Translations under genes and position numbers: made by a program | The notes under the pieces: generated by a model | Database searches by the model: none | What the model was told of the DNA's origin: nothing | What the model saw: only the letters and a program-made list of their open reading frames with translations | Shown here: one piece after another, positions 43,865 to 53,625 of the stretch | Position numbering within the stretch: the first letter of the stretch is position 1 | How the letters are laid out: each line of letters begins with the position of its first letter | From: Lachnospiraceae bacterium NSJ-143 | Lineage (GTDB): Bacteria; Bacillota; Clostridia; Lachnospirales; Anaerotignaceae | Assembly (NCBI GenBank): GCA_022867625.1 | Contig: JALIFM010000005.1 | Coordinates: forward strand, 62,001-126,000 | Direction: 5' to 3' | Length of the DNA stretch: 64,000 bases

Positions 43865-43994
43865 TCATGTGTTTTTCATTTTTCTGCTCTTTAACTATAC
43901 ATACTCAACACTTTTTGAAATTTAATGTTCATTTACGGATTTAAATATAATAAATATCAGATAAGAATTATTTTCCTTTATTTGCCGGAAATTG

Positions 43995-44023
43995 TTGACT
44001 AGAACATACTTACTTGGTATAAT
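43995..44023 (+). promoter_or_regulatory. Promoter of the minimal SUF operon
   Basis: TTGACT (43995-44000) and perfect TATAAT (44018-44023) with 17-base spacing. The leader is about 137 bases long, leaving room for regulation. No known riboswitch is recognised in it. Confidence 0.85.
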
Positions 44024-44166
44024 TTGAAGAGTATTGCAGATGATTCTGCGGTTAATTAATTTTATACCAGCCGCATATTTTTCATTAAATTACAGAAACT
44101 ATTTTAGGCTTTGCAAACAATGAGCTTGCATAGCCATTACTTGTACATAACACAGGAGGAAGTTAA

Positions 44167-44895
44167 ATGCTTGAACTTAAGAACATTTCCTATACTGTCG
44201 ATGATGGCAAGGGGATAATAAAAAACCTGGACCTTACCATAGACGACAACAAATTTATTGTAATTACAGGACCGAATGGGGGAGGAAAGTCCACTCTTGC
44301 AAAAATTATAGCCGGCATAGTAAAGCCGACTTCAGGGCAAATACTCCTTGACGGAACTGATATCACAGGTAAGAGCATTACCGAAAGGGCGAACATGGGT
44401 ATAAGCTTTGCATTCCAGCAGCCGGTAAGGTTTAAGGGTGTTACAGTGCGCGACCTGATTAATCTTGCAGCTGGCAAGAGCCTTACCACATCAGACGCCT
44501 GTACTTATCTGTCTGAGGTTGGGCTATGCGCTAAGGATTATATTAACAGGGAAGTAAACGCCAGCCTTTCCGGGGGAGAATTAAAAAGGATAGAAATTGC
44601 TACAGTTATGGCAAGAAAGACAAGGCTTTCCATATTTGACGAGCCTGAGGCCGGTATTGATTTGTGGTCATTTAAAAACCTTATAGATGTTTTTGAGAGA
44701 ATGCATGATGAAATAAAGGGCTCGATAATTATAATTTCACATCAGGAGCGTATACTTAATATTGCTGACGAGATTATTGTTATCGCAAACGGTGAGCTTG
44801 TTAACAGGGGAAGCAGGCAGGAAATACTTCCTACACTGCTTGACGATACTGCAAGCGCTTCATCGGGGTGCAGTGTTTTGAGGGGGGAAAATTAA
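44167..44895 (+). CDS. sufC: SufC-like ATPase of a two-gene SUF (SmsC-like) system
   Basis: The 242-residue ATPase belongs to the SufC branch of the ABC superfamily. Walker A is GPNGGGKST at 36-44, the Q-loop FQQPVRFKGVTV, the signature LSGGELKRIEIATV, and the Walker B-like IFDEPEAGIDLWS, where DEPEAGID in place of DEPTSGLD is usual for the minimal archaeal/clostridial type. It energises Fe-S cluster assembly. GAGGAAG precedes ATG. Only one SufB/D-like partner follows, 2 bases on; sufD, sufS and sufU are absent here, so this is the minimal (SMS) form. Confidence 0.9.
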   Translation: MLELKNISYTVDDGKGIIKNLDLTIDDNKFIVITGPNGGGKSTLAKIIAGIVKPTSGQILLDGTDITGKSITERANMGISFAFQQPVRFKGVTVRDLINLAAGKSLTTSDACTYLSEVGLCAKDYINREVNASLSGGELKRIEIATVMARKTRLSIFDEPEAGIDLWSFKNLIDVFERMHDEIKGSIIIISHQERILNIADEIIVIANGELVNRGSRQEILPTLLDDTASASSGCSVLRGEN

Positions 44896-44897
44896 AA

Positions 44898-45818
44898 ATG
44901 GACGATAAGATAATGGAGATGCTTCTTGAGGAGGTGGCGGACCTTCACGGTGTGCCTCAGGGGGCTTATAATATAAGGCTTAACAGCCAGAGCGCCGGCA
45001 GGCATTCGTCGGCCAATATTGATATTGTGCCAAAAACCGATAAGCCGGGTATTGACATAATAATAAAGGCTGGAACAAAGAATGAAAGTGTCCATATACC
45101 TGCCCTTGTAACCCATGAGGGAATACACGACCTTGTTTATAACGACTTTTATGTAGGCGACAATGCAGATATAGTTATTGTAGCCGGCTGCGGAATTCAT
45201 AATTCGGGCAGTGAAATGAGCGAGCACAACGGTATACACAGGTTTGTGCTTGGCAAAAATTCAAGAGTGAAATATATAGAAAAGCATATCGGCGTGGGCG
45301 AGGGCACAGGCGAGAGGATTATAAACCCTCAGACAATAATCGAGGCTGGTGAAAACAGCTATATTGAGCTTGAAACAACACAGCTTAAAGGTGTTGATTC
45401 CACAATAAGGACAACAAAGGCTACGGCTGAGGCGGGAGCTACAGTAGTTGTTAAGGAAAAGATACTTACGCATGGAAAGCAGTATGCGGAAACACAGTTT
45501 GAGATTGACCTCAACGGCGAAGGCTCAAGCACAAACCTTGTATCCCGTTCTGTTGCAAAAGAAAACTCAAAGCAGAAATTTGTGTCAATAATAAACGGAA
45601 ACGCGAAATGTATGGGACATTCGGAATGCGATTCAATCATAATGGATAACGGTGTGGTAACAGCACTTCCGCAGATTACAGCAAACAATGTGGAAGCGTC
45701 GCTTATCCATGAGGCAGCTATAGGAAAAATAGCCGGAGAGCAGATAACAAAGCTTATGACTCTTGGGCTTACCGAGTCAGAGGCCGAGGCTCAGATTGTA
45801 AACGGATTCCTTAAATAA
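44898..45818 (+). CDS. sufB: SufB/SufD-like scaffold of a two-gene SUF (SmsB-like) system
   Basis: The 306-residue protein is a short SufB/D beta-helix scaffold on which Fe-S clusters form. IHDLVYNDFYVGDNADIVIVAGCGIHN, RVKYIEKHIGVGEGTGERI, the ELETTQLKGVDSTIRTTKA strand and HSECDSIIMD...ALPQITANN are characteristic. It is shorter than classical SufB of about 465 residues and lacks the N-terminal extension, as in the SUF-like minimal system. GGGGGG at 44882 selects ATG 44898. The sulfur donor could be the cysteine desulfurase at 1258-2418 or one elsewhere. Confidence 0.88.
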   Translation: MDDKIMEMLLEEVADLHGVPQGAYNIRLNSQSAGRHSSANIDIVPKTDKPGIDIIIKAGTKNESVHIPALVTHEGIHDLVYNDFYVGDNADIVIVAGCGIHNSGSEMSEHNGIHRFVLGKNSRVKYIEKHIGVGEGTGERIINPQTIIEAGENSYIELETTQLKGVDSTIRTTKATAEAGATVVVKEKILTHGKQYAETQFEIDLNGEGSSTNLVSRSVAKENSKQKFVSIINGNAKCMGHSECDSIIMDNGVVTALPQITANNVEASLIHEAAIGKIAGEQITKLMTLGLTESEAEAQIVNGFLK

Positions 45819-45853
45819 ACGGTATTTTACCGTAAGGAAGGCGGTGTGGCTGG

Positions 45854-46303
45854 ATGTTTGTAGTGGATGGTTTTTCAATTGGTTTTCCAATGTTTTGGAT
45901 AGGGCTTTTTATAATATTTGTAATAGCTGAGGCCGCTACAGCAGGGCTTGTGTCTATTTGGTTTTGCGGAGGTGCGCTGTGCGCGTTTGCCGCGGCTAAG
46001 GCAGGAGCGCCGTTATATGTACAGATTATAGTTTTCTTTATAGTGTCAGTAGCGCTTTTTGTATTTACAAGGCCATTTGTAAAAAAAGTGCTCAAGCAGA
46101 AAAGCGAGCCTACAAACCTTGACAGGATTTTGACACAGAGTGTAATTGTAACTGAAAAAATTGACAATTATGCAGAGACAGGCGCAATTAAGTATGACGG
46201 AAAGATATGGACAGCCAGGAGCGCTGACCCAAGTGTTACATTTGAAAAGGGAGATTTTGTTACAGTTGAGAGAATTGAGGGAGTCAAGGTTATTGTAAAA
46301 TAA
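45854..46303 (+). CDS. NfeD-like membrane protein
   Basis: The 149-residue protein has N-terminal membrane helices (about residues 6-30 and 35-75) and a C-terminal OB-fold domain: VIVTEKIDNYAETGAIKYDGKIWTARSADP is typical of short NfeD proteins. Such NfeD genes lie next to a stomatin-like SPFH gene, as here (13 bases). Together they are thought to organise membrane microdomains or control membrane proteases. Confidence 0.87.
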   Translation: MFVVDGFSIGFPMFWIGLFIIFVIAEAATAGLVSIWFCGGALCAFAAAKAGAPLYVQIIVFFIVSVALFVFTRPFVKKVLKQKSEPTNLDRILTQSVIVTEKIDNYAETGAIKYDGKIWTARSADPSVTFEKGDFVTVERIEGVKVIVK

Positions 46304-46316
46304 AGGAGTGAAATGT

Positions 46317-47240
46317 ATGATAGTACTCATAATTTTTGTGGTAATTATTCTTATTCTGCTTGTAAGATGCTTGAGAATTGTGCCGCAGGCATATGTTTAT
46401 GTTGTTGAGAGGCTTGGCGCGTACCATGCTTCATGGGGAACAGGTCTTCATATCGCTATACCTATTATAGACAGGGTTTCAAAAAAGGTTAATTTAAAAG
46501 AGCTTGTTGCGGATTTTCCGCCTCAGCCGGTTATAACAAAGGATAACGTAACAATGCAGATAGATACTGTAATTTATCTGCAAATAACAGACCCTAAACT
46601 TTATGTTTACGGCGTTGACAACCCAATCAGGGCTATTGAAAACCTTACAGCCACAACACTGAGAAATATCATAGGTGACCTTGAGCTTGACCAGACTCTT
46701 ACATCCAGGGATATAATAAACAGCAAAATGCGCATTATACTTGATGAGGCCACAGACCCATGGGGAATAAAGATAAACCGTGTTGAGCTTAAAAACATTA
46801 TGCCGCCGAAGGAAATCCAGGATTCCATGGAAAAGCAGATGAAGGCAGAGCGTGAGAGGCGTGAAAAAATCCTTCAGGCAGAGGGTGAAAAGAGAAGCGC
46901 TGTTCTTGTGGCAGAGGGCGAAAAGCAGAGCACAATACTTCGTGCCGAAGCTGATAAGGAATCTGCAATACTCCGCGCCGAGGCTGATAAAGAAGCCACA
47001 ATAAGAAGGGCCGAAGGTGAGGCTGAGGCTATATTGAAGGTTCAGCAGGCTACGGCTGAAGGACTTAAAATGCTTAACGCAGCTTCTCCGGAAGCCAGCG
47101 TAATAGCTATTAAAAGCCTTGAGGCTTTTGAAAAAGCTGCCGACGGCAAGGCTACAAAAATTATTATACCTTCGGAAATTCAGTCGCTTGCAGGTCTTGC
47201 TTCTGGACTTAAGGAAATCATGGTTGACGACAAAAAGTAA
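46317..47240 (+). CDS. SPFH/band 7 (stomatin-like, QmcA-type) protein
   Basis: The 307-residue membrane-anchored protein has one N-terminal hydrophobic segment (2-22), then the band 7 domain: VERLGAYHASWGTGLHIAIP, QPVITKDNVTMQIDTVIYLQITDP, and DPWGIKINRVELKNI. The C-terminal part is a coiled coil with an imperfect repeat of about 11 residues (AEGEK, AEADK units around 190-240). It pairs with NfeD upstream. GGAG at 8 bases selects ATG 46317 over GTG 46308. A terminator follows. Confidence 0.93.
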   Translation: MIVLIIFVVIILILLVRCLRIVPQAYVYVVERLGAYHASWGTGLHIAIPIIDRVSKKVNLKELVADFPPQPVITKDNVTMQIDTVIYLQITDPKLYVYGVDNPIRAIENLTATTLRNIIGDLELDQTLTSRDIINSKMRIILDEATDPWGIKINRVELKNIMPPKEIQDSMEKQMKAERERREKILQAEGEKRSAVLVAEGEKQSTILRAEADKESAILRAEADKEATIRRAEGEAEAILKVQQATAEGLKMLNAASPEASVIAIKSLEAFEKAADGKATKIIIPSEIQSLAGLASGLKEIMVDDKK

Positions 47241-47251
47241 GAATTTAAAAC

Positions 47252-47279
47252 AAAGGGCGCCTTTTAAGGCGCTTTTTTT
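47252..47279 (+). terminator. Terminator after SPFH gene
   Basis: Perfect stem GCGCCTT/AAGGCGC followed by seven T residues. Confidence 0.92.
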
Positions 47280-47354
47280 GCTGCCGAAACGACAAATTGG
47301 AACATTTTACTGCGAGTATTCGACATTTTTATCGGTTTTTACGTTCTTTATCGG

Positions 47355-47383
47355 TTGACATGCCCCAGACTAGAATATAAAAT
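47355..47383 (+). promoter_or_regulatory. Promoter of the LysM-rho operon
   Basis: TTGACA (47355-47360) and TAAAAT (47378-47383) with 17-base spacing. Confidence 0.82.
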
Positions 47384-47451
47384 GATAAGATAAGTTAATT
47401 ATGCTGACAGGAGTATGATTTGTGTCATATTTTTAAATACAGGAGGATAGT

Positions 47452-48744
47452 ATGGAAAAGGATATGTTTGAGGATGACAACATTCTGGACATCAAAAATG
47501 ATAATGCCGGCAGTGAGCAGAGCGGTAAAGAAAATGTTTCAGATGATATTTACAGTGATTATCCAAAAGAGGTTGTACAGATTCTTATGAGCAGCAATCC
47601 CATAAGAAAAAGGAATGACGAAGTTGGAACTTTCAAGGCGGAAAGTGAGAGACAGGAACGTCTGGGCAGGACAAGGGTAGAAAAAAGGGATTCAGGCTTT
47701 AATGACAGTCTGCCCAAAGAAGCTGAGAGGATTTACGAAAAGGCTGTCAGTGAGCCGGAGAATAAAAATGCTTCAGAAGGTGCATATAAAGATGAGGAGA
47801 ATGAGATATTTGTTCCCGACATTGACGATGACTTTGACGATATTGCCCAGACTGTGAGAAAAGAAGCTAAAAAGCCTAGGGAAAGAGATATTGATGAAGA
47901 CCTGATGTATGATGAAGACGAGCCGGTACAGGTTATAAGGCATAAGCCTAAAAAGAAAGAATACAGCAGGACATTTCAGCCAATAAATAAGGAAGCCGAT
48001 TACTCAGCGACAAAAAGCAGAGAAGCCTTGGCGGATAAAAAGAGGCCGGCAAGGCAAAGCACAGAACAAACTGAATTTGATGAGCTTAAAAGCAAGCTTT
48101 CAGATGAAAAAACTGACAGAAAGAAACAGGCGGTTTTAAATTCCAGAAAGCAGTCGCATCAACGCTCTGGAGAGCTTGAGATGCGTAAGAAATCATATAA
48201 AAATAAAGCTGACCTCCATGACTTTTTTGAATCGCCAAAAAAGGGCTCTGGAAGGCCGGCAGAAAAGAAGGCAAAGCTTGACAAAGGTATTATCGCTGTA
48301 TGCGGAGTGGCGGTTTTAATATTTGTAATACTATTTGTAAGAAACCTTACAATATCGGCTAAGCTTGAGGCTGCCAACCAGAAAATTGCGGATTACACTG
48401 AGCTTCAGGAAAAAAATGAGGAACTGAAGCTTAATATTGTAGCGCTTGAGGAAAAGCTTACAAGCCATGGTATATCATTGACCGATGATGAGCCGGCTGA
48501 TACTCCAGATGATGGCCAGACTCCTGAAAATGGTGAAAATACTCAAAGCGGCGAGTCCGGAAATTCCGGTCAGGCTGAAGCGGGATTTGATACATACACT
48601 GTTCAGGCTGGGGATACGCTTGGAGGCATAAGTGATAAAGTTTATGGTAATTTCTCAGGATATAAAAAGATTCTTGAGGCAAACGGCTTAACTGAAAACA
48701 GCAGTCTTCAGATTGGCCAGGTTTTAAAAATACCTAAAAATTAA
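47452..48744 (+). CDS. Single-pass membrane protein with extracellular LysM domain
   Basis: The 430-residue protein has no signal peptide. Residues 1-279 are highly charged and look disordered. A single membrane helix (about 280-302, [17 protein letters not shown]) is followed by a coiled coil ([33 protein letters not shown], about 306-338), an acidic Pro/Gly/Ser linker and a C-terminal LysM domain ([20 protein letters not shown], about 380-429). This places LysM outside and the long N-terminus inside, linking cytoplasm and peptidoglycan. The gene leads the operon with rho, an unusual neighbour. Function unknown; a divisome or envelope scaffolding role is possible. Confidence 0.8.
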   Translation: MEKDMFEDDNILDIKNDNAGSEQSGKENVSDDIYSDYPKEVVQILMSSNPIRKRNDEVGTFKAESERQERLGRTRVEKRDSGFNDSLPKEAERIYEKAVSEPENKNASEGAYKDEENEIFVPDIDDDFDDIAQTVRKEAKKPRERDIDEDLMYDEDEPVQVIRHKPKKKEYSRTFQPINKEADYSATKSREALADKKRPARQSTEQTEFDELKSKLSDEKTDRKKQAVLNSRKQSHQRSGELEMRKKSYKNKADLHDFFESPKKGSGRPAEKKAKLDKGIIAVCGVAVLIFVILFVRNLTISAKLEAANQKIADYTELQEKNEELKLNIVALEEKLTSHGISLTDDEPADTPDDGQTPENGENTQSGESGNSGQAEAGFDTYTVQAGDTLGGISDKVYGNFSGYKKILEANGLTENSSLQIGQVLKIPKN

Positions 48745-48758
48745 TTTTGGAGGCTTAT

Positions 48759-50255
48759 ATGCAGGAAGTATCGGAAAAAAATACTCTTGTTCAGCTTAGG
48801 GAAACGGCAAAACAATTGAATATAAAGGGCATTGGCTCCATGAAAAAGATTGAGCTTATAGAAAAAATAAACTCTGTACTGCTTGCGGAGAGCCATAAGA
48901 ATGAAAAATTGCCTGAAAAATCGACTGTAGAAACTGTTATAAAAAGGGCCGAACCTGAAAAAAAGGCTTCTGAAAATGCTGATACACAGAAAAAATATGA
49001 TAATAAAGAAAAATATGTTGGACACCAAGAAATAGAAGATTTAAAGGAGCCGGCTGTTTACAGGGAGCCGCACCAGCTTTATCAGCCAGTACAAAACAGC
49101 CAGAGGGAAAGAGAACAAAGAGAACCTTCTGAAAACGAGGTTGTGCAGCAGGGTGTGCTCGAGGTAATGGCTGACGGCTATGGTTTTTTAAGGACAGAAA
49201 ACTATCTTCCGGGTACAGGGGATATTTATATTTCGCAGTCGCAGATAAGAAGGTTTAATGTAAAAACAGGTGACCTTGTAACAGGCTATGTCAGGGCATC
49301 AAAGGATAATGAGAAATTCAATGCTCTGCTTTATGTCAAAAACGTAAACGGCGATACTCCGGATAAATCTATAAAACGCCCAAACTTTGAGGATTTAACC
49401 CCGATTTATCCTACAGAGAGACTGTCTCTTGAAACGAGCAGGGATGAGATTTCCGGAAGGATAATAGATTTAATGGCGCCTATAGGCAAGGGGCAGAGGG
49501 GTATGATTGTTGCCCAGCCGAAGGTTGGAAAAACAACTCTCCTTAAGCAGATGGCAAACTCTATTGTTAAAAATCACCAGGATATAAACCTCATAGTGCT
49601 TTTGATTGACGAAAGGCCTGAGGAGGTAACGGACATACAGCGCTCAATACAGGGCGATAAGGTTGAGATTGTTTACTCCACATTTGACGAGCAGCCGGAG
49701 CACCACAAGAGGGTTGCTGAAATGGTCCTTGAGCGTGGAAAGAGGCTTGTAGAACAGGGGAAGGATATAGTTATACTGCTTGACAGTATAACAAGGCTTG
49801 CAAGGGCATATAACCTTACCACTACCCCAAGCGGAAGGACTCTTTCTGGCGGACTTGACCCGGCGGCTCTTTATATGCCTAAAAAGTTTTTTGGCGCAGC
49901 CAGAAATATTGAAAACGGAGGAAGCCTTACTATACTTGCCACTGCCCTTATAGAGACGGGAAGCAAAATGGACGATGTGGTTTTTGAGGAATTTAAGGGA
50001 ACCGGAAACATGGAGCTTGTACTTGACAGAAAGCTGGCCGAAAGGCGCATATTCCCTGCCATAGACATAAATAAATCAGGAACAAGACGCGATGACAAAC
50101 TACTTTCCAAAGAGGAAATGGAGGCTGTTTATAAGGTACGAAGGCTTACATCACCTCTTAATGTTACTGAGAGCACAGAGTACCTGATTGAGCTGATGAA
50201 AAAGACCAGAAATAATGATGAATTTGTAAAAGCTGTGCCTATGATTAAAAACTGA
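48759..50255 (+). CDS. rho: Transcription termination factor Rho
   Basis: Rho (498 residues) is the hexameric RNA helicase that ends transcription. The N-terminal Rho_N domain ([28 protein letters not shown], about 7-35) is followed by a charged insert of about 85 residues, then the cold-shock RNA-binding domain ([19 protein letters not shown], about 130-150). The ATPase core has [21 protein letters not shown] near 243-264 and [18 protein letters not shown] selects ATG 48759 over TTG 48747. Confidence 0.96.
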   Translation: MQEVSEKNTLVQLRETAKQLNIKGIGSMKKIELIEKINSVLLAESHKNEKLPEKSTVETVIKRAEPEKKASENADTQKKYDNKEKYVGHQEIEDLKEPAVYREPHQLYQPVQNSQREREQREPSENEVVQQGVLEVMADGYGFLRTENYLPGTGDIYISQSQIRRFNVKTGDLVTGYVRASKDNEKFNALLYVKNVNGDTPDKSIKRPNFEDLTPIYPTERLSLETSRDEISGRIIDLMAPIGKGQRGMIVAQPKVGKTTLLKQMANSIVKNHQDINLIVLLIDERPEEVTDIQRSIQGDKVEIVYSTFDEQPEHHKRVAEMVLERGKRLVEQGKDIVILLDSITRLARAYNLTTTPSGRTLSGGLDPAALYMPKKFFGAARNIENGGSLTILATALIETGSKMDDVVFEEFKGTGNMELVLDRKLAERRIFPAIDINKSGTRRDDKLLSKEEMEAVYKVRRLTSPLNVTESTEYLIELMKKTRNNDEFVKAVPMIKN

Positions 50256-50290
50256 GATACCAGTTTATAAGTAATTCGGGAAATTTGTTA

Positions 50291-50319
50291 TTGCATGTTG
50301 ATAAGCGCTGTGATATAAT
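50291..50319 (+). promoter_or_regulatory. Promoter of rpmE
   Basis: TTGCAT (50291-50296) and perfect TATAAT (50314-50319) with 17-base spacing. Confidence 0.75.
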
Positions 50320-50382
50320 ACTTTCGTTGTCTATAAATAATGCGCGGGATTATTGATCAACGTAAATTAAGGAGTGAAAAAA

Positions 50383-50586
50383 ATGAAAAAGGATATACAT
50401 CCAGAATACCATCAGTGCAAAGTAAAATGCAACTGTGGAAACGAGTTTGTTACAGGCTCAACAAAAGAAGAAATAAGAGTCGAGGTTTGCTCAAAGTGCC
50501 ATCCATTCTACACAGGCAGCCAGAAGCTTCTTCTTGAGGCAGGCGGAAGGGTAGAAAAATTCAACAAAAAGTACGGCAGAAATTAA
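50383..50586 (+). CDS. rpmE: 50S ribosomal protein L31, zinc-binding form
   Basis: L31 (67 residues) is a ribosomal protein that bridges the two subunits. This is the zinc-binding (C+) type with a CxC (CNC) pair near residue 16 and a [10 protein letters not shown] motif near 36-45. AAGGAG at 8 bases selects ATG 50383; earlier GTG 50374 is in frame. It has its own promoter and terminator. Confidence 0.95.
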   Translation: MKKDIHPEYHQCKVKCNCGNEFVTGSTKEEIRVEVCSKCHPFYTGSQKLLLEAGGRVEKFNKKYGRN

Positions 50587-50597
50587 TTTTGAAGCTG

Positions 50598-50630
50598 AAG
50601 GGGGAGGAGAAAGGTTCCGCCCCTTTTTTT
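50598..50630 (+). terminator. Terminator after rpmE
   Basis: Stem AAGGGG-GAGGA/TTCC-CCCCTT with small internal loop and a seven-T run. Confidence 0.82.
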
Positions 50631-50697
50631 ATATTTTCAATTGATAATTTTTCATTTATTGTAAATTTAGCTATGGCAAAAGGTTGGTGATTATTAA

Positions 50698-51615
50698 ATG
50701 AGAATGACAAATATCGGCGGTCAGGCGGTAATAGAAGGGGTTATGATGCGCGGAAGAAAGATGTACGCGATGGCAGTGAGAACTCCTGAGGGAAGCCTGT
50801 GTGTTGAAAAGGAACCGATTGATGATGTTTTTAATAAAAGCAAGGTGTTTAAGTTTCCTGTATTCAGAGGCATTGCGGCGTTTGTGCAGTCACTTATTAT
50901 AGGAGTAAAAATAATAATGCGCTCGGCAAAGCTTGCCGGTATGGAGGACGATGAGGATATAAAACCGGGCCGATTTGAGATGTACCTGCAAAATAAATTT
51001 GGGGATAAGTTTGCTGATATACTTATTTATTTTAGTGTGGCGGTTTCGCTTGTATTTTCTATAGGACTGTTTTTTGTGCTTCCGGTTTTTTTGGGCAGTC
51101 TTTTCAGGCCTGTGCTGCCGGGAACATGGGCATTAAGTATTGTGGAAGGGCTTATAAGGATAGGCATATTCCTGCTTTATCTGTTCCTCATTTCACGTAT
51201 GAAGGAAATACAGAGGGTTTTCCAGTACCATGGCGCTGAACACAAGACAATAAACTGCTTTGAGCATGATGAGGAGCTCACTGTTGAAAATGTTAAAAAG
51301 CATACAAGGCTTCACAAGAGGTGTGGTACAAGCTTTCTGCTTATTGTAATGATAATAAGCATGGTGGTATTCTTTTTTATAAGGACTGATACATTGTGGC
51401 TCAGGCTTATAAGCAGGATAGTGCTTGTGCCTTTTGTAGCAGGTATATCGTATGAGGTTATAAAATGGGCCGGAAGAAGCGAGTCGCCTATAGTAAAAAT
51501 AGTGAGCGCTCCCGGGCTGTGCCTTCAGAAGATTACAACAGCTGAGCCGGACGCTGGCCAGATTGAGGCGGCCATAGCGGCTATGAAGGGAGTTCTGGAA
51601 GATGAGCCGGAATAA
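50698..51615 (+). CDS. DUF1385 membrane protein (YqhQ-like)
   Basis: The 305-residue protein is DUF1385/YqhQ. The N-terminal IGGQAVIEGVMMRGRKMYAMAVR and HGAEHKTINCFEHDEELT (about 180-197), then TRLHKRCGTSFLL, are strongly conserved. Four or five membrane helices lie at about 55-75, 104-128, 143-168, 208-228 and 235-255. The function is not established. It overlaps prmC by 14 bases, and DUF1385-prmC-prfA is a conserved Clostridia order near rpmE. Confidence 0.92.
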   Translation: MRMTNIGGQAVIEGVMMRGRKMYAMAVRTPEGSLCVEKEPIDDVFNKSKVFKFPVFRGIAAFVQSLIIGVKIIMRSAKLAGMEDDEDIKPGRFEMYLQNKFGDKFADILIYFSVAVSLVFSIGLFFVLPVFLGSLFRPVLPGTWALSIVEGLIRIGIFLLYLFLISRMKEIQRVFQYHGAEHKTINCFEHDEELTVENVKKHTRLHKRCGTSFLLIVMIISMVVFFFIRTDTLWLRLISRIVLVPFVAGISYEVIKWAGRSESPIVKIVSAPGLCLQKITTAEPDAGQIEAAIAAMKGVLEDEPE

Positions 51616-52474
51616 GACTATCCGGAAAGCTCTTTTGGAGGCCAAGGAAAGGCTGAAAGCTAAAGGCGTTGGGGAGTACGGCTTAGACGCTGAAATATTT
51701 ATGATGAAAGCCGTAAATATGGATAAAACCGGAATACTGATAAACGGCAGCTATGAGCTGTCTGACAATGAATACAAGAATTTTAACTCTATGGTTATGC
51801 TGAGGCAAAACGGTATGCCAAGCCAGTACATACTGGGTAAATGTGAGTTTATGGGGCATGATTTTTTTGTTGATAAAAATGTGCTTATTCCAAGACCGGA
51901 CACGGAAGTGCTTGTGGAAACGGTTTTAGAGTATGCTTTTAAATGCGGCTTTAAAAGCATACTGGATATTGGCACAGGAAGCGGCTGTATAGCTATAAGC
52001 CTGCTCCTTGGGGGAATTGAAAGGGCAGCGGCAGTTGACATAAGCAAAGACGCTTTAAACATAGCGGCTAAGAATGCTGAATATAATAAGGTTGCTGACA
52101 GAATTAAATTTTTAAACGGGAATTTATTTGAACCTGTTGATAAATATGAGAAATTTGATGCTGTTGTATCAAACCCGCCATATATACCTTCTGGCGATAT
52201 TGACCTGCTGATGCGGGAAGTGCGGGATTATGAGCCTTATGGTGCTCTTGACGGAGGCAAAGACGGGCTTGATTTTTACAGAAAGATTATAGCCGGCGGA
52301 GCTGACCGCCTTAAAGACAATGGATACATGTTTTTTGAGATTGGCTTTGACCAGGGAGAAAGTGTCAGCGAGCTTATGAAGGAAGCCGGTTTTGAGAGGG
52401 TATCTGTTATTAAGGATTACTCTGGAATGGATAGAGTTGTGTTTGGATTTAGACGGAGAGATTTTAATGTTTGA
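51602..52474 (+). CDS. prmC: Release factor glutamine methyltransferase
   Basis: PrmC (290 residues) methylates the glutamine of the GGQ motif in release factors RF1 and RF2. The SAM site [13 protein letters not shown] lies at 122-134, and the catalytic NPPY at 191-194. The N-terminal helical domain recognises the release factor. It overlaps its substrate gene prfA by 8 bases, which ensures balanced translation. Confidence 0.95.
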   Translation: MSRNKTIRKALLEAKERLKAKGVGEYGLDAEIFMMKAVNMDKTGILINGSYELSDNEYKNFNSMVMLRQNGMPSQYILGKCEFMGHDFFVDKNVLIPRPDTEVLVETVLEYAFKCGFKSILDIGTGSGCIAISLLLGGIERAAAVDISKDALNIAAKNAEYNKVADRIKFLNGNLFEPVDKYEKFDAVVSNPPYIPSGDIDLLMREVRDYEPYGALDGGKDGLDFYRKIIAGGADRLKDNGYMFFEIGFDQGESVSELMKEAGFERVSVIKDYSGMDRVVFGFRRRDFNV

Positions 52475-53540
52475 CCATATTGAGGAACTTGAAAGAACAT
52501 ATATTGAACTGGGAGAGCAGGTAAACGACCCGGATATAATAGCTGACCAGGAAAAATGGCAGAGGCTTATGAAAGAATACGGCGCCATAGGACCGGTTGT
52601 TGAAAAATACAGGGAATACAAAAGGGCGCAGGATTCGGTTGACGAGGCCAATGAGCTTTTAAAGGAAACAAACGACGATGACTTCAGGGAGCTTCTTAAG
52701 GAGGAGCTTTCAAGCGGACGTGAAGCATGTGAAAGGCTTAAAGATGAGCTTAAGATTCTATTGCTTCCTAAGGACCCAAATGACAGCAAGAATGTAATTG
52801 TTGAGATACGGGCGGGGGCCGGCGGTGACGAGGCGGCTCTTTTTGCCGGTGATTTGTTTAGGATGTATGTAAGATATGCCGAAAACAGAAAATGGAAAAC
52901 AGAGATAATGTCGGCCAGTGAAAGCGACCTTGGCGGATTTAAAGAGATTATATTTATGGTTACCGGTCAGGGCGCCTATTCAAGATTGAAGTTTGAAAGC
53001 GGCGTCCACCGGGTACAGAGGGTTCCGTCTACAGAATCCGGAGGCAGGATTCATACATCAACAGCCACGGTGGCTGTGCTTCCGGAAGCCGGCAAGGTTG
53101 ATGTAAATATTGATATGAATGATGTGCGTATTGATGTTTTCAGAGCCTCCGGCAACGGCGGACAGTGTGTTAACACTACGGATTCTGCCGTTAGGGTAAC
53201 GCATATCCCAACGGGGATAGTTGTGTCCTGTCAGGACGAAAAGAGCCAGCTTAAAAACAAGGATAAGGCCCTGAAGGTTTTGTACGCCAGACTCTATAAG
53301 CTGGAACAGGAAAAGCATAACAGCGCAATTTCTGAAAAAAGGCGCTCGCAGGTGGGTACAGGTGACAGAAGCGAAAAAATAAGGACTTACAATTTCCCAC
53401 AGGGGCGCGTTACAGACCACAGGGCAGGGCTTACTCTCCACAAGATAGACGCCGTTATAGATGGGGATTTGGACGATATTATTGATGTTCTTACAGCAAA
53501 CGACCAGGCGGATAAGCTTAAAGCCGTAGGGGAAAAATAA
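52467..53540 (+). CDS. prfA: Peptide chain release factor 1
   Basis: RF1 (357 residues) ends translation at UAA and UAG. The tripeptide anticodon of the PxT type is PST at 187-189, the RF1 form. The catalytic GGQ is at 231-233 in [22 protein letters not shown]. The N-terminal domain 1 contains the helical hairpin. ATG 52467 overlaps prmC; an upstream in-frame ORF start at 52392 lies within prmC and is unlikely. Confidence 0.96.
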   Translation: MFDHIEELERTYIELGEQVNDPDIIADQEKWQRLMKEYGAIGPVVEKYREYKRAQDSVDEANELLKETNDDDFRELLKEELSSGREACERLKDELKILLLPKDPNDSKNVIVEIRAGAGGDEAALFAGDLFRMYVRYAENRKWKTEIMSASESDLGGFKEIIFMVTGQGAYSRLKFESGVHRVQRVPSTESGGRIHTSTATVAVLPEAGKVDVNIDMNDVRIDVFRASGNGGQCVNTTDSAVRVTHIPTGIVVSCQDEKSQLKNKDKALKVLYARLYKLEQEKHNSAISEKRRSQVGTGDRSEKIRTYNFPQGRVTDHRAGLTLHKIDAVIDGDLDDIIDVLTANDQADKLKAVGEK

Positions 53541-53625
53541 CCGGATTACAGTAAGTACCGGTTTGCCTGTGTTTTAATTTATAACGTGATATTGAAGATT
53601 TTTAGTAGCTAAGGGAGCGGATATA

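Noticed and set aside
46880-47040. Possible tandem DNA repeat.
   Set aside because: It is the coding of the coiled-coil repeat (AEGEK/AEADK units) in the SPFH protein, normal for this family.
52392-52466. Extended RF1 reading frame upstream of 52467.
   Set aside because: It lies inside prmC in another frame and adds residues not found in RF1.
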